Shown here: one piece after another, positions 8,617-17,289 of the stretch
Position numbering within the stretch: the stretch's first letter is position 1
Layout: the number at the start of each line of letters is the position of its first letter
DNA from: Geosporobacter subterraneus DSM 17957
Lineage (GTDB): Bacteria; Bacillota; Clostridia; Peptostreptococcales; Thermotaleaceae
Reading direction: 5' to 3'
Assembly: GCF_900142145.1 (NCBI RefSeq)
Contig: NZ_FQZV01000020.1
Span: forward strand, 1-64,000
DNA: 64,000 bases
Program-made: the position numbers and the translations under genes
Notes under the pieces: generated by a model
The model's input: the letters and a program-made list of their open reading frames with translations, nothing else
Database searches by the model: none
Told to the model about the DNA's origin: nothing

Positions 8617-9633
8617 ATGAGAATGAATAAAAAAGGAATTCTGTTCCTGCTGATGATAAGTATGATCCTGATGATCACTGGCTGCGGTCAAAAACAAAAG
8701 AAGCCAAGTCCTCAGTCTGAAAATCAGCAAAAACCTATGCCAAAAACCATTGAAGAGATCGAGAACGACGCGATTAAAATCATGCAGCTAGCTGACCTCG
8801 TCCCCTATTTTGAAAAAGCCATTGAAGAGAAAAAAGCAAAAGAGGAGCAACAAAAGCAGGAAGCGGCACAACAAACCATGGCACAAGGCAGCGCACAAGA
8901 TGGTGGTCAGGGTGGCGGAGGTCAAGGAGGTGATCAAGGTGGCGGCCAGCAGGGCCAGCAAAGTCAGCCTGCCGGTGGCGGCCAACAGGAACCCCCACAG
9001 CCTCAACCACGAACCTTGGGTGACGTAATCCTAACAGAAGTGTTGCTCAGGGAGAAAACAGGAGGGGAAAATAATCAAATGCAAAAGCCTCCTGAAGATA
9101 TCACAGAAACCTGGAAGGAAATCAACACAACCATCAAAGGAATTCATGATAAGTGGAATGTCCTGGAGCCTGTATTAATGGAAGAGAATGTACCTTCGGA
9201 AACCATTGTCGGGTTTGAAAATACCTTAGACACACTTACAGCCCACGGTATGCAGAATAAATATTTTGAAACATTGTCAACAGCGAATCTCCTCACTTCC
9301 CATTTACCTAAATTTATGGGAAACTTTAAAAAAGATGTCCCTCCTACGGTATTTACATTAAAGTTCCTCGTTCGGAACGTGGTAATCACTGCAGCTTCGG
9401 AAAATTATCAAGGTGCTCAGGAAAGCCTAGATAAGATTAAAGAGCAGTCTCAAAGCGTCAAGTCAAAATTGATAGAAAAAAAGGCGAAAACTACAGCAGA
9501 TAAATTTGATGCTTCCGTATCCAATCTACAAAAGTCCGTGGAGAAGAAGGACCTAAACCTCATAAAAATTAACGCAAGTATTGTTATGAAAAACATAGGC
9601 TTAATGCGTGATGATTTGGCTGGTTCCATATAA
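8617..9633 (+). CDS. Putative lipoprotein with Gly/Gln-rich segment
   Basis: I do not recognise the family. The 338-residue protein starts at ATG 8617, with AGAGGTG 9 nt upstream; a longer reading from further upstream lacks a site. It has a lipoprotein signal peptide ending in MILMITGCGQ (lipobox ITGC, lipidated Cys near residue 23). A charged coiled-coil-like stretch rich in Lys/Glu/Gln leads into a low-complexity GGQGGGGQGGDQGGGQQGQQ region near residue 110. The C-terminal ~200 residues look helical. It is probably anchored on the outer face of the membrane. Its own terminator follows. Confidence 0.8.
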   Translation: MRMNKKGILFLLMISMILMITGCGQKQKKPSPQSENQQKPMPKTIEEIENDAIKIMQLADLVPYFEKAIEEKKAKEEQQKQEAAQQTMAQGSAQDGGQGGGGQGGDQGGGQQGQQSQPAGGGQQEPPQPQPRTLGDVILTEVLLREKTGGENNQMQKPPEDITETWKEINTTIKGIHDKWNVLEPVLMEENVPSETIVGFENTLDTLTAHGMQNKYFETLSTANLLTSHLPKFMGNFKKDVPPTVFTLKFLVRNVVITAASENYQGAQESLDKIKEQSQSVKSKLIEKKAKTTADKFDASVSNLQKSVEKKDLNLIKINASIVMKNIGLMRDDLAGSI

Positions 9634-9659
9634 AAAGGCCCACTGTGTGGGCTTTTTTA
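9634..9659 (+). terminator. Intrinsic terminator of the lipoprotein gene
   Basis: AAAAAGGCCCAC-TGT-GTGGGCTTTTTT directly after the stop codon: a GC-rich stem with a T-run. Confidence 0.88.
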
Positions 9660-9672
9660 TATGGAAGCAAAA

Positions 9673-9761
9673 ACAGGATTGATAGAGAAAGGTCCTTAAG
9701 TTCTACTACTACTTAAAAACTCGGACTAAATCCTGGCTTTTCGCTCTCTCTACAATCCTGT
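9673..9761. ncRNA. Candidate structured RNA in a convergent gap
   Basis: A 15-bp outer stem pairs 9673-9688 with 9747-9761 (ACAGGATTG plus TAGAGA, one bulged A). It encloses a second nested stem, GTCC-TTAAGT with ACTTAA-GGAC (9692-9725). The element lies between two genes that both end here, after the upstream gene's own terminator, so it is not explained as that terminator. It matches no riboswitch consensus I know. The strand is undetermined. Confidence 0.3.
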
Positions 9762-9791
9762 CCAATTTTATTATTTGCTGTCTTTCATAGA

Positions 9792-10856
9792 TTATTCATC
9801 ACAAATTTCTTCAATAAATACAGTAAGATGTTTTTGCAGATCAATCTCTTCAAATTCACTACTGCTATGGAGTTTTTCATCCTTTATGATTCTCACAATG
9901 GGTCTGGTAGGCGAATACTGGTTATTATCTATCACAATTCCCTTTTGTGCTGTATTTAAGCGTACAATCGTTCCAACTGGATATAAAGTCACATGATTTA
10001 AAAACAGCTTTACAATATTATAATCAAAATTATAATTGCCGGTAGATACTAAGTACTCAATGGCTTTGTCAGGGGCAACCTTCTGCTTATATATACGGTT
10101 GGAAGTCATCGCATCATAGGTGTCTGCAATCGCAACGATTTTTGCAAATTCATGGATCTCATCTCCCTTTTTTCCATAAGGGTATCCTGAACCGTCTATC
10201 CGCTCATGATGCATAAGGGGAATTCCTCTTGAAAGGGTACTGATATCTCTATGACGTTTTAGGATTTCGTACCCGTATTCCGGATGTTTCTTCATAATTT
10301 CTACCTCAGAAGCTTCAAGCCGTCCAGGCTTATTCAGGATTTCCAGAGGAATCTCCGTTTTTCCGATATCATGCAATATGGCCCCAATCCCTAAATCTCT
10401 CAGCCGCAACTGGTTATACCCAAGAGCTTTCCCGATAACGATCGCCACCACGGCCACATTAACAGAATGGGCAAAAGTATATTCATCTACACTTCTTAAA
10501 TCCGCCAAATTAATCATAATATTTTTATTGGAAAGCAAGTCATCTACAATTCGATTAACAATTTCGCTTACTCTGGGTACGTCGAAACTCTTCTTTAGCC
10601 TTAAATCACGAACAGCTTGGCAGATCGTACGTTTTGCTGCAATCCTTGTCTGATCATCAATGATATCCCGTATATGTATATCTTTAGAAATCTCGTCTTC
10701 TATGTAAATCTCATAAATGCCTATTTCCTTTAACCGGTCAATATAGCTTCCTGTCAGTCTTACCCCTTCTGCCAGCAGCACCTTTCCTTCGCAGGAGTAT
10801 ATGCCCTTTGCTAAGGTCATTCCAGACACTACATTTTTTAGCTTGATCAGTCTCAT
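9792..10856 (-). CDS. HD-GYP domain protein, probable c-di-GMP phosphodiesterase
   Basis: HD-GYP proteins hydrolyse cyclic di-GMP. The domain shows HSVNVAVVA, then ILHDIGKTEIP (HD), HPEYGYEIL, HHERIDGSGYP (the GYP signature) and ADTYDAMTSNR. An N-terminal ~100-residue segment precedes it, and a C-terminal ~65-residue tail follows with an RNTAQKGIVI-type beta region common in clostridial members. ATG 10856 (MRLIKLKNV) is preferred, with GGGGG just upstream, giving 354 residues. It is monocistronic and converges on the lipoprotein gene. Confidence 0.88.
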   Translation of the reverse strand: MRLIKLKNVVSGMTLAKGIYSCEGKVLLAEGVRLTGSYIDRLKEIGIYEIYIEDEISKDIHIRDIIDDQTRIAAKRTICQAVRDLRLKKSFDVPRVSEIVNRIVDDLLSNKNIMINLADLRSVDEYTFAHSVNVAVVAIVIGKALGYNQLRLRDLGIGAILHDIGKTEIPLEILNKPGRLEASEVEIMKKHPEYGYEILKRHRDISTLSRGIPLMHHERIDGSGYPYGKKGDEIHEFAKIVAIADTYDAMTSNRIYKQKVAPDKAIEYLVSTGNYNFDYNIVKLFLNHVTLYPVGTIVRLNTAQKGIVIDNNQYSPTRPIVRIIKDEKLHSSSEFEEIDLQKHLTVFIEEICDE

Positions 10857-11024
10857 ATAACCCCCGCTCCCATACAAACAGTTTTTTTCTATAATAATCA
10901 ATACGCTATGAAATCAATTTTTCCTGCACTGAAAAAGTACTATATTTTTTCCTAATTTCATCCTTAATTGCCATTTTCCTGAATATATAATAAATGGGGA
11001 ATAATCGGAAAGGGGTCAAGGTAA

Positions 11025-11456
11025 ATGAAAGAGTCTCTTGCACTAATATTTGCAATTCTCGCCGGAATTTTTACCACCTTAGAGGCAAGTATTAACGCTA
11101 AGCTTGGAAAAATTGTCACGCCTAAAATCGCCACACTCCATAACCTGCTAACAGGGGTACTGGTTATATTGGTTGCAAATATTTTAAAGGGTACTATTCA
11201 TCAGTATCGCAAGATTATTCATGTGAATCCCCAATTGCTTGTTGGAGGTATCTTCGGTACCTTTATTGTGTATTTTGTTACAAAAGCCATTCCGAAACTT
11301 GGTGTAGCTACTACCCTGACAATTATTGTCGCCTCTCAAGTTATTAGCGGTCTCTTTTTTGACATCGTCATTTCTAAACAGGATCATCTGGATTGGTTTA
11401 AGTGCTTTGGTATTATCCTTCTGCTTTTGGGAACCTATCTCACAGTAAAACAATAA
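11025..11456 (+). CDS. DMT-superfamily small membrane transporter (DUF606/YdcZ type)
   Basis: A 143-residue membrane protein with about five helices. ALIFAILAGIFTTLEASINA at the N-terminus and GGIFGTFIVYF in the middle match the DUF606 half-size members of the drug/metabolite transporter superfamily. These often act as dimers or pairs; only one copy is present here. The substrate is unknown. Its start has a GGGGTCAAGG-type site. A terminator follows. Confidence 0.75.
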   Translation: MKESLALIFAILAGIFTTLEASINAKLGKIVTPKIATLHNLLTGVLVILVANILKGTIHQYRKIIHVNPQLLVGGIFGTFIVYFVTKAIPKLGVATTLTIIVASQVISGLFFDIVISKQDHLDWFKCFGIILLLLGTYLTVKQ

Positions 11457-11485
11457 GAAAGGGTTGCTTCGCCCTGGGAAAGCAA

Positions 11486-11517
11486 AAACACACCAACTTT
11501 ACTTTGATGGTGTGTTT
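11486..11517. terminator. Bidirectional terminator between YdcZ-type gene and nadE
   Basis: The perfect 10-bp stem AAACACACCA/TGGTGTGTTT (11486-11495 with 11508-11517) lies between two converging genes. Confidence 0.75.
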
Positions 11518-11541
11518 GATATAAAAAGTTGATATGCTTTT

Positions 11542-12297
11542 CTAGAATACAGGAGGCCCCTCCGGCATCCTTCGTTTATGTTCAGACCGCTTATGAAGTC
11601 TCTCAATGATTTCCCTATCCCGCTGTGGAATTTCTTTTCCTTCCAATAAATCATCTACCATATCGTAGCTGGTACCCATTTCCAATTCGTCGGTTTGTCC
11701 TTCCCATAGTCCAGCGCTGGGAGGGCGATCCAATACACTTTGAGGTACACCTAAATACCTAGACCACGCATACACCTCTCTCTTCTTCAAATGAGTGATC
11801 GGTAAAATGTCTACACCGCCATCACCATACTTTGTAAAGTATCCAGTATACACCTCTGCGGCATTGTCCGTTCCTACTACTAGATAATTTAACGCATTTG
11901 CAACACTATATAAAGTACTCATCCGAAGCCGCGCTCTTAAATTTGCATCACTTAAACGTAGATTGTGCCCTGCATCCCTCAGAAGATCCTCACCTAAAAC
12001 ACTGGTAACCTTTTGAAACAAATTGTCGTGTATTTGTGTTAATTCTACCTCAATATGCTTGATGCCACAAGCTTCAACTACTTTCAGCGCATCTTCTCTA
12101 TCCTTAGGATTACTTTTACAAGGCATGATAACTCCCATAGAATTCTCTGGAAAGGCTTTTCTAATTAAAAATGCAACCAATGCAGAATCGATGCCACCGG
12201 ATATGCCTACGACCAGCCCATTTGTTCCAGATTGCTTCACCTTCTCTCTAAGCCATTCCACTGTTAAATCAATTTTTTCGGCGATGCTTCTTTCCAT
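11542..12297 (-). CDS. nadE: NH3-dependent NAD+ synthetase
   Basis: Last step of NAD biosynthesis: converts deamido-NAD to NAD using ammonia and ATP. The PP-loop VVGISGGIDSALVAF lies at residues 30-44, with NAAEVYTGYFTKYGDGGVDI and the HLKKREVYAWSRYLGVP segment typical of NadE. The 251-residue length fits the ammonia-dependent form with no glutaminase domain. It is monocistronic. Confidence 0.93.
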   Translation of the reverse strand: MERSIAEKIDLTVEWLREKVKQSGTNGLVVGISGGIDSALVAFLIRKAFPENSMGVIMPCKSNPKDREDALKVVEACGIKHIEVELTQIHDNLFQKVTSVLGEDLLRDAGHNLRLSDANLRARLRMSTLYSVANALNYLVVGTDNAAEVYTGYFTKYGDGGVDILPITHLKKREVYAWSRYLGVPQSVLDRPPSAGLWEGQTDELEMGTSYDMVDDLLEGKEIPQRDREIIERLHKRSEHKRRMPEGPPVF

Positions 12298-12493
12298 TAC
12301 CTTAACCCCTTTCTCTAATGCTGAGCGCTGCCATGGATTTCAATCATTTTACATATTATAACATAAATAATCAGCAAATTTTCATAGAAATAAGTTTAAT
12401 TTTCCTAAGTTTTTCTCTATGCTTTCGAAGCTGGCTGCACAACGAAAATAAAGACATGGATCATCATCACGCAATCCATGCCCTCTATCATGC

Positions 12494-13417
12494 TTATTCC
12501 ATATCAAATAAAGGTGTACTGAGGTATCTCTCCCCATAGCTTGGAATAATCACAACAATCTTTTTTCCTTTTCCTAAGGATTTTGCCTGCTGTATTGCAG
12601 CAAAAACTGCAGCTCCTGAAGAAATTCCTACGAGAATCCCTTCTTCTCTTGCCATTTTTCGTGCATACTCCATAGCCACTTCATCTTCTACCTGCACAAT
12701 TTCATCAATTACATCTGTATTCAATATTTTAGGAACAAAACCTGCACCAATTCCTTGAATCTTATGAGGCCCTGGCTGACCGCCGGAAAGTACAGGAGAA
12801 TTCTTAGGTTCTACCGCAACAATCTTTACGTCGCCAATTGCATTCTTTACGACTTCTCCAATACCGGTGATACTTCCACCGGTGCCCACGCCTGCCACCA
12901 GCATATCAAATTGACCATCCATCTGATCTAAAATCTCTTTAGCGGTAGTATTTCGATGAACTTCAGGATTTGAAGGGTTTTCAAACTGCTGAGGCATAAA
13001 ATACTCTGGATTTTCCTTAGATATCTCCACTGCCTTTTCAATTGCCCCCCGCATTCCCTTTACTCCTTCTGTTAAAACCAAATCTGCACCAAATGCCTTG
13101 AGCAGCTTTCTTCTTTCTATACTCATTGTCTCAGGCATGACCAAAATGACTTTATAGCCCTTAGCTGCTGCAATCATAGCCAAACCAATACCGGTATTTC
13201 CACTGGTAGGCTCGATGATTACAGAACCTGGCTTTAATTTACCCTCCTTCTCCGCAGCTTCGATCATGCTCAGGGCAATACGATCCTTTACGCTGCTGCC
13301 AGGGTTAAAAAATTCAAGCTTTGCGTAAACATCTGCATCTTCATGCCCTACCAATTTATTCAGCTTAACCATTGGTGTATTTCCTATTAGCTCTATAATA
13401 CTATTTGCAACTTTCAT
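12494..13417 (-). CDS. cysK: Cysteine synthase A (O-acetylserine sulfhydrylase)
   Basis: Makes cysteine from O-acetylserine and sulfide using [15 protein letters not shown] places the PLP lysine at residue 44; the phosphate-binding loop [12 protein letters not shown] and the [12 protein letters not shown] loop are intact. The 307-residue length is normal. The gene is alone, with a good sigma-A promoter upstream. Confidence 0.94.
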   Translation of the reverse strand: MKVANSIIELIGNTPMVKLNKLVGHEDADVYAKLEFFNPGSSVKDRIALSMIEAAEKEGKLKPGSVIIEPTSGNTGIGLAMIAAAKGYKVILVMPETMSIERRKLLKAFGADLVLTEGVKGMRGAIEKAVEISKENPEYFMPQQFENPSNPEVHRNTTAKEILDQMDGQFDMLVAGVGTGGSITGIGEVVKNAIGDVKIVAVEPKNSPVLSGGQPGPHKIQGIGAGFVPKILNTDVIDEIVQVEDEVAMEYARKMAREEGILVGISSGAAVFAAIQQAKSLGKGKKIVVIIPSYGERYLSTPLFDME

Positions 13418-13463
13418 TTTATAACCTCCATTTCATACTTTTCTTATCGGAATTTATGGTATT

Positions 13464-13492
13464 ATTTTATGCTATTTTATTTTATCTGTCAA
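13464..13492 (-). promoter_or_regulatory. Sigma-A promoter of cysK
   Basis: On the minus strand TTGACA (13492-13487), a 17-bp spacer and TAAAAT (13469-13464) lie about 45 bp upstream of the cysK start. Confidence 0.7.
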
Positions 13493-13563
13493 CCTACTAA
13501 TAAAAATATTTTCATTGTTCAAACTATAGGATAGTGATGTATTAAAAACGATAGGAGATTCTT

Positions 13564-13926
13564 ATGAATAAAAAATCTTTTTCCTTTAAATTATTATTAT
13601 TGGGTTTAGTTTCTGGAGTTATGAATGGACTTTTTGGTGCAGGCGGTGGAACGATTTTAGTTCCGGGTATGTTTTTTCTTTTAAATGTAAGCCAGCATAA
13701 GTCCCATGCTACAGCCATCGCCATTATCCTTCCATTAACTTTAGTCAGTGCCTTCATTTATATACAGCATGGAATTATTGTTTGGGATGTAACCTTAAAA
13801 GTCATCTTAGGCGGTGTGGTGGGAAGCTATATTGGTGCTCGGCTTTTCTCCCGAATCCCCGATCATTTACTCCGAAAAGCTTTTGGTATTTTCATGATTA
13901 TTGCAGCAATAAGGATGGTGTTGTAA
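13564..13926 (+). CDS. TSUP (TauE/SafE) permease, first half-size subunit
   Basis: A 120-residue membrane protein with about four helices and the family signature MNGLFGAGGGTILVPGMFFL near the N-terminus, plus GGVVGSYIGARLFSRIPDHL. TSUP permeases are usually about 250 residues with two such repeats; here each repeat is a separate gene. The stop TAA overlaps the next ATG by one base (TAATG), so the two halves are coupled and probably form a heterodimer. The substrate is unknown; organosulfur or other small anions are typical. Confidence 0.8.
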   Translation: MNKKSFSFKLLLLGLVSGVMNGLFGAGGGTILVPGMFFLLNVSQHKSHATAIAIILPLTLVSAFIYIQHGIIVWDVTLKVILGGVVGSYIGARLFSRIPDHLLRKAFGIFMIIAAIRMVL

Positions 13927-14288
13927 TGGTTTTCATTCTAATCGGTCTATTCTCTGGGATAATTGGTGCAATGGGGATTGGAGGAGGAACGATTTTAATC
14001 CCCGCTCTAATCCTTTTTACGACCCTAGACCAACAGCAGGCACAAAGCATAAATCTAATCTCATTTCTGCCGGTTGCGATTGTGGCCCTCTTCACCCATT
14101 TTAAAAATAAAAATATTGAGATCAAACTCTGCCTTCCATTGAGCCTATTAGGTATACTGGGAGCTATAGGAGGTTCTTTTCTGGCTGTAAATCTCCCCTC
14201 TGAATTACTGCGCAGACTTTTTGGCATTTTTCTTTTTTTTATGGGTCTTTATGAGTTCTTTTGGAAAGAAAAAAGCCGTACGAAATAG
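13926..14288 (+). CDS. TSUP (TauE/SafE) permease, second half-size subunit
   Basis: A 120-residue membrane protein with its own copy of the repeat signature, GIIGAMGIGGGTILIPALI, and ending LLRRLFGIFLFFMGLYEFFW. ATG 13926 is chosen over an upstream in-frame start because it forms the TAATG junction with the preceding half. It corresponds to the C-terminal half of a full-length TauE/SafE protein. The terminator overlaps its stop codon. Confidence 0.8.
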   Translation: MVFILIGLFSGIIGAMGIGGGTILIPALILFTTLDQQQAQSINLISFLPVAIVALFTHFKNKNIEIKLCLPLSLLGILGAIGGSFLAVNLPSELLRRLFGIFLFFMGLYEFFWKEKSRTK

Positions 14289-14298
14289 TACGGCTTTT
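14271..14298. terminator. Bidirectional terminator (TSUP pair / CoA-binding gene)
   Basis: The perfect 11-bp stem AAAAGCCGTAC/GTACGGCTTTT pairs 14271-14281 with 14288-14298, with A- and T-rich flanks, between converging genes. Confidence 0.85.
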
Positions 14299-14686
14299 AT
14301 CCCAGCGCTACTAAAACACAATCATAATAAACAATCTTCAATCCCTTGCTTTCTGCCAAATCGATCGTGTCTTCATCAAATGTTCCAGGCTGAAACCATA
14401 CGTACTCTATGCCTGCCTTCTCTATCTCTTCTAAAAAGCCCTTACTGACAGCCGGCGGTACCACCATATCTACACATTCTGGCTTTACCGGAAGTGATGC
14501 TAGGTCGTGATAGCATTCATCTCCATCTACCTCATTATAGTTTGGGTTTACAGCATATACTTCATATCCTTTGCTTTTTAGCTTCTTATATATTTTATAG
14601 CCAAACTTCTCTACATTGGGTGTAGCCCCAATCACCGCCCATGTTTTTTTCTCTAGCATTTCCTTTTTTAATAACTCCATATCCAT
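14297..14686 (-). CDS. CoA-binding domain protein
   Basis: A 129-residue Rossmann-like CoA-binding protein (YccU/YneT type). Visible features are KTWAVIGATPNVEKFGYKIY (nucleotide-binding loop), YAVNPNYNEVDGDECY and WFQPGTFDEDTIDLAE. ATG 14686 has AGGAGG 8 nt upstream; a longer reading adds a poorly placed start. The function is unknown in the family beyond CoA binding. Confidence 0.8.
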   Translation of the reverse strand: MDMELLKKEMLEKKTWAVIGATPNVEKFGYKIYKKLKSKGYEVYAVNPNYNEVDGDECYHDLASLPVKPECVDMVVPPAVSKGFLEEIEKAGIEYVWFQPGTFDEDTIDLAESKGLKIVYYDCVLVALG

Positions 14687-14776
14687 AGTATCTTCCTCCT
14701 TTGATCTTTTACGCATATTATTATATACCCATCCCCAGAAAACTTATTCTCTTATTCAATGTCTTATTCAATGCAA

Positions 14777-15427
14777 TTATTCTTTCATCAGTCGTCCATG
14801 ATATTCATTCAAATAAAGTGTATCTACTACATGAATATCAGCCTTTCCGTTGGTTAGATTTGTGATGTTATGAATCATCTGCTTACTATGCTCTACAGCT
14901 ACATATACAGATAAATTAACCTTATCCTCAAAAATAGTGTCTTTGATTGTGTATCCCTTACCCATTAGTTCATTTTGAACCTTTCCTAAAAGGGTATAAT
15001 CGATTTTTATGCCTACTACATCATATAAAGCTTTTTCGATCATTTTTGCTTCCTGTAATGCAAGCTTTGCTGCAGCTGTATAAGCTCTCACTAAGCCTCC
15101 GGTTCCTAATTTAATGCCGCCAAAATATCTTGTCACCACAATCGCCGTATTCTTGATCTCTTCTTTTTTTAACATATCCAGAATAGGTACTCCTGCTGTT
15201 CCTGCAGGCTCTCCATCATCACTATAACGCTGAATATCATCCTTTTCCCCGATCATATATGCAGGCACATTGTGGGTTGCACTTTTATGTTTTGTTTTAA
15301 TGCTTTCTATAAAAGCTAAAGCTTCCTCCTCATTTGCCACTGGTTTTGCATATCCTATAAATCTTGATTTTTCAACGATATGCTCCGCCTCTCCGTATTG
15401 AAGGATTGTCTTATATCTTTTCAGCAT
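14777..15427 (-). CDS. YigZ/IMPACT family protein
   Basis: A 216-residue member of the conserved YigZ family, whose eukaryotic relative IMPACT affects translation control; the bacterial role is not established. Markers are VEKSRFIGYAKPV, the SATHNVPAYMIG region, YSDDGEPAGTAGVPIL and VTRYFGGIKLGTGGLVRAY. A C-terminal ~75-residue ferredoxin-like domain follows. ATG 15427 is preferred, 7 nt after AAGGGGG, over a TTG two codons earlier. Confidence 0.88.
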   Translation of the reverse strand: MLKRYKTILQYGEAEHIVEKSRFIGYAKPVANEEEALAFIESIKTKHKSATHNVPAYMIGEKDDIQRYSDDGEPAGTAGVPILDMLKKEEIKNTAIVVTRYFGGIKLGTGGLVRAYTAAAKLALQEAKMIEKALYDVVGIKIDYTLLGKVQNELMGKGYTIKDTIFEDKVNLSVYVAVEHSKQMIHNITNLTNGKADIHVVDTLYLNEYHGRLMKE

Positions 15428-15450
15428 GCTCAAGCCCCCTTAAAAAATTG

Positions 15451-15477
15451 GAAGAGTAGTCAAATGCACTACTCTTC
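15451..15477 (-). terminator. Terminator downstream of the Nudix-like gene
   Basis: The stem GAAGAGTAGT/ACTACTCTTC, followed on the minus strand by AATTTTTTAA, lies just after the stop of the Nudix-like gene. Confidence 0.7.
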
Positions 15478-15484
15478 ATTATCA

Positions 15485-15916
15485 TTATACCATTAATTCT
15501 TTTTCTGATAACTCTTTAAATTTTCTATAGGAGAGACTTACCAGAGAACGATCCTGACTGTAAGTAATCCTATCTAATGCTTCATCAATCGAAAAGAATC
15601 CTACATCCTTAAAGCCTAATTCCTTGTTCAGGTTGCAATGGTTATTTGAAGCACTCATCAAATACCAGGTTATTTCGTTGCACACAGGTTTTTGTCTGGA
15701 AATAGAATAAAATTCGTAACAAGTTTCTCCAATTGTAGAGACAATCTCAGCATCTATACCGGTTTCTTCCTTCACACGGTTAATCGCTGTGTCTCTTGCG
15801 AGATTCCCATTACGAATTGCACCCTTTGGCAGTACCCATTCATCTTTTTCATTTTTTAAAATCAAGACCTTGTCCTCCAAAAAAACTACACCGCCTGCAC
15901 AACTTCTAAAAAGCAT
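15485..15916 (-). CDS. Nudix-fold protein with a degenerate Nudix box
   Basis: A 143-residue Nudix-fold protein (SCAGGVVFLEDKVLIL start, WVLPKGAIRNGN). The canonical box G-x5-E-x7-R-E-U-x-E-E-x-G-U reads here with Asn at the first Glu and Asn-Arg in place of Arg-Glu; only the final EE-x-G is kept. The metal site may therefore be altered and hydrolase activity is uncertain. GEANYEFYS-like and EITWYLM segments suggest a conserved clostridial subfamily, from memory. Confidence 0.75.
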   Translation of the reverse strand: MLFRSCAGGVVFLEDKVLILKNEKDEWVLPKGAIRNGNLARDTAINRVKEETGIDAEIVSTIGETCYEFYSISRQKPVCNEITWYLMSASNNHCNLNKELGFKDVGFFSIDEALDRITYSQDRSLVSLSYRKFKELSEKELMV

Positions 15917-16144
15917 TGGACGATTCCTCCCTCCAACATATTTAATAATATCATATCTTAAAGCCCAAGTTTTTTCAAGACTATTCAGAAAACTTTCTAT
16001 AGAGTAAAGTATTTATTGAAATTGTCTAGTCAGATTTTAACTATTCTATAGTATATCTTTATTTTCCAATATCATGTATAGGTTTTTGATAAATTTTTAT
16101 ATTTTTTTTGCAGGTGGTTAAAATAGTATTTGGAGGTGATATTT

Positions 16145-16600
16145 CTGCACATTATTTATCATTGCGTCGGAGGTTCTCATTCCTCCTCTACCGCTGCCGC
16201 TATCCATTTAAATATGCTCCCCATCGATCACACTCCCAATACTTTCGATCTTTTGCATATTCCCTTTTATGATACACAGGAGAAGGTTGACCGTGGCAGG
16301 ATTTTTTTACGTGGAATAGATGAGTACGGAAACTATGTATACAACTTAAGCAGACAATTTATTCCCCATCTTATGCTGCCTGCAATCTTAGATCTATGGG
16401 AAATTTTAGGACAAAACAAAGAGGACATCCTATTTGTGAATACGATGCCCTGTGTAAATATTTGGATGAAAATAGGAGGCTTTTCTTCAAGGAGACTGGA
16501 ATGGGTTAAACTTGGGCGTCCTATTGTGGCAAAGGGTACACTAGCCGCCTATGATTGTCTAATCAAGTTGGTGCAGGAGACAAAAAAACAGTTTCACTAA
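16145..16600 (+). CDS. DUF3189 family protein, probable CTG start
   Basis: A conserved clostridial protein of unknown function with the family opening HIIYHCVGGSHSS. No ATG, GTG or TTG lies at a proper distance from the strong GGAGGTG at 16132-16138; CTG at 16145 lies 6 nt after it and directly before the conserved HIIYHC. In-frame TTG 16130 and GTG 16136 overlap or precede the ribosome site. This gives about 151 residues. Its stop overlaps the end of the converging HEAT gene by 4 nt. Confidence 0.72.
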   Translation: MHIIYHCVGGSHSSSTAAAIHLNMLPIDHTPNTFDLLHIPFYDTQEKVDRGRIFLRGIDEYGNYVYNLSRQFIPHLMLPAILDLWEILGQNKEDILFVNTMPCVNIWMKIGGFSSRRLEWVKLGRPIVAKGTLAAYDCLIKLVQETKKQFH

Positions 16601-17262
16601 TCAATGGAATATCTCATTTCAATCTTTTTGATCGCCTCCTCAAAAGCCCGCCTCACATAGTCCCGTTCATTGGGATTGTATAGCAAATGCCGGATTTTTT
16701 GTACGGTTTTCCTATCGCCCAGGTTTCCCAAAGCCTTAGCTGCGTATTGCCTTACCTGCGGCTTTGTATCTACTAGTGCCTTATGAAGATAGTTCAAGCT
16801 GCTCACATCTCCAATTTTTCCTATGGCCGAACAGGCTAATCTTCTAACATTGCCATGGGGGTGATGTATATCCTCATGAATGCATCCTAGAAGCTCCCTT
16901 AACTTTAATTCCCCAATCAACCAAATAACCAGCATCTTATCTTCTGAATGATTAATTTCAAAGTATTTCTTATAAATTTCTCTAGCTAATACGGTTTTCT
17001 CATTTGTTGTCATGGCTTTTAATATATCTTTTCTTTCTCTCTTATCCATTTCAATCATCCGTTCTAGCAAGGTTTTTTCTTTCCGGTCTGCTGAAAGCCT
17101 TTCCCACTTTGCCCGAATCAGATGATGATTTACTTCCTCTACACTTAATCTTCTGATTTTAGCGATGAGCTCCACGTCTTTTCCCTCTTTATAGAGCAGA
17201 TACGTCATCAAATGTTCATCCTTTTCCCCTAAATCCTGCCAGCTTAATGTATGCAACTTCAT
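16597..17262 (-). CDS. HEAT-repeat domain protein
   Basis: A 221-residue helical protein. An N-terminal ~60-residue part resembles a helix-turn-helix-like segment (LIAKIRRLSVEEVNHHLIRA). The C-terminal half has PBS-lyase-type HEAT repeats: HPHGNVRRLACSAIGKIGD, TKPQVRQYAAKALGNLGD and NERDYVRRAFEEAIKKI. Such repeats are protein-interaction scaffolds. It lies 27 nt downstream of hflX on the same strand, probably co-transcribed. The precise function is unknown. Confidence 0.78.
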   Translation of the reverse strand: MKLHTLSWQDLGEKDEHLMTYLLYKEGKDVELIAKIRRLSVEEVNHHLIRAKWERLSADRKEKTLLERMIEMDKRERKDILKAMTTNEKTVLAREIYKKYFEINHSEDKMLVIWLIGELKLRELLGCIHEDIHHPHGNVRRLACSAIGKIGDVSSLNYLHKALVDTKPQVRQYAAKALGNLGDRKTVQKIRHLLYNPNERDYVRRAFEEAIKKIEMRYSID

Positions 17263-17289
17263 GTATCTTCCACACCCCGCCTCCGCTGC

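Noticed and set aside
8780-9028. Open frames on both strands inside the lipoprotein gene
   Set aside because: They are produced by the Gly/Gln-rich low-complexity tract and have no ribosome sites.
12298-12493. CATGGAT...ATCCATG pair near 12456-12481 as a terminator for cysK
   Set aside because: The stem is only 7 bp with a long loop and no T-run.
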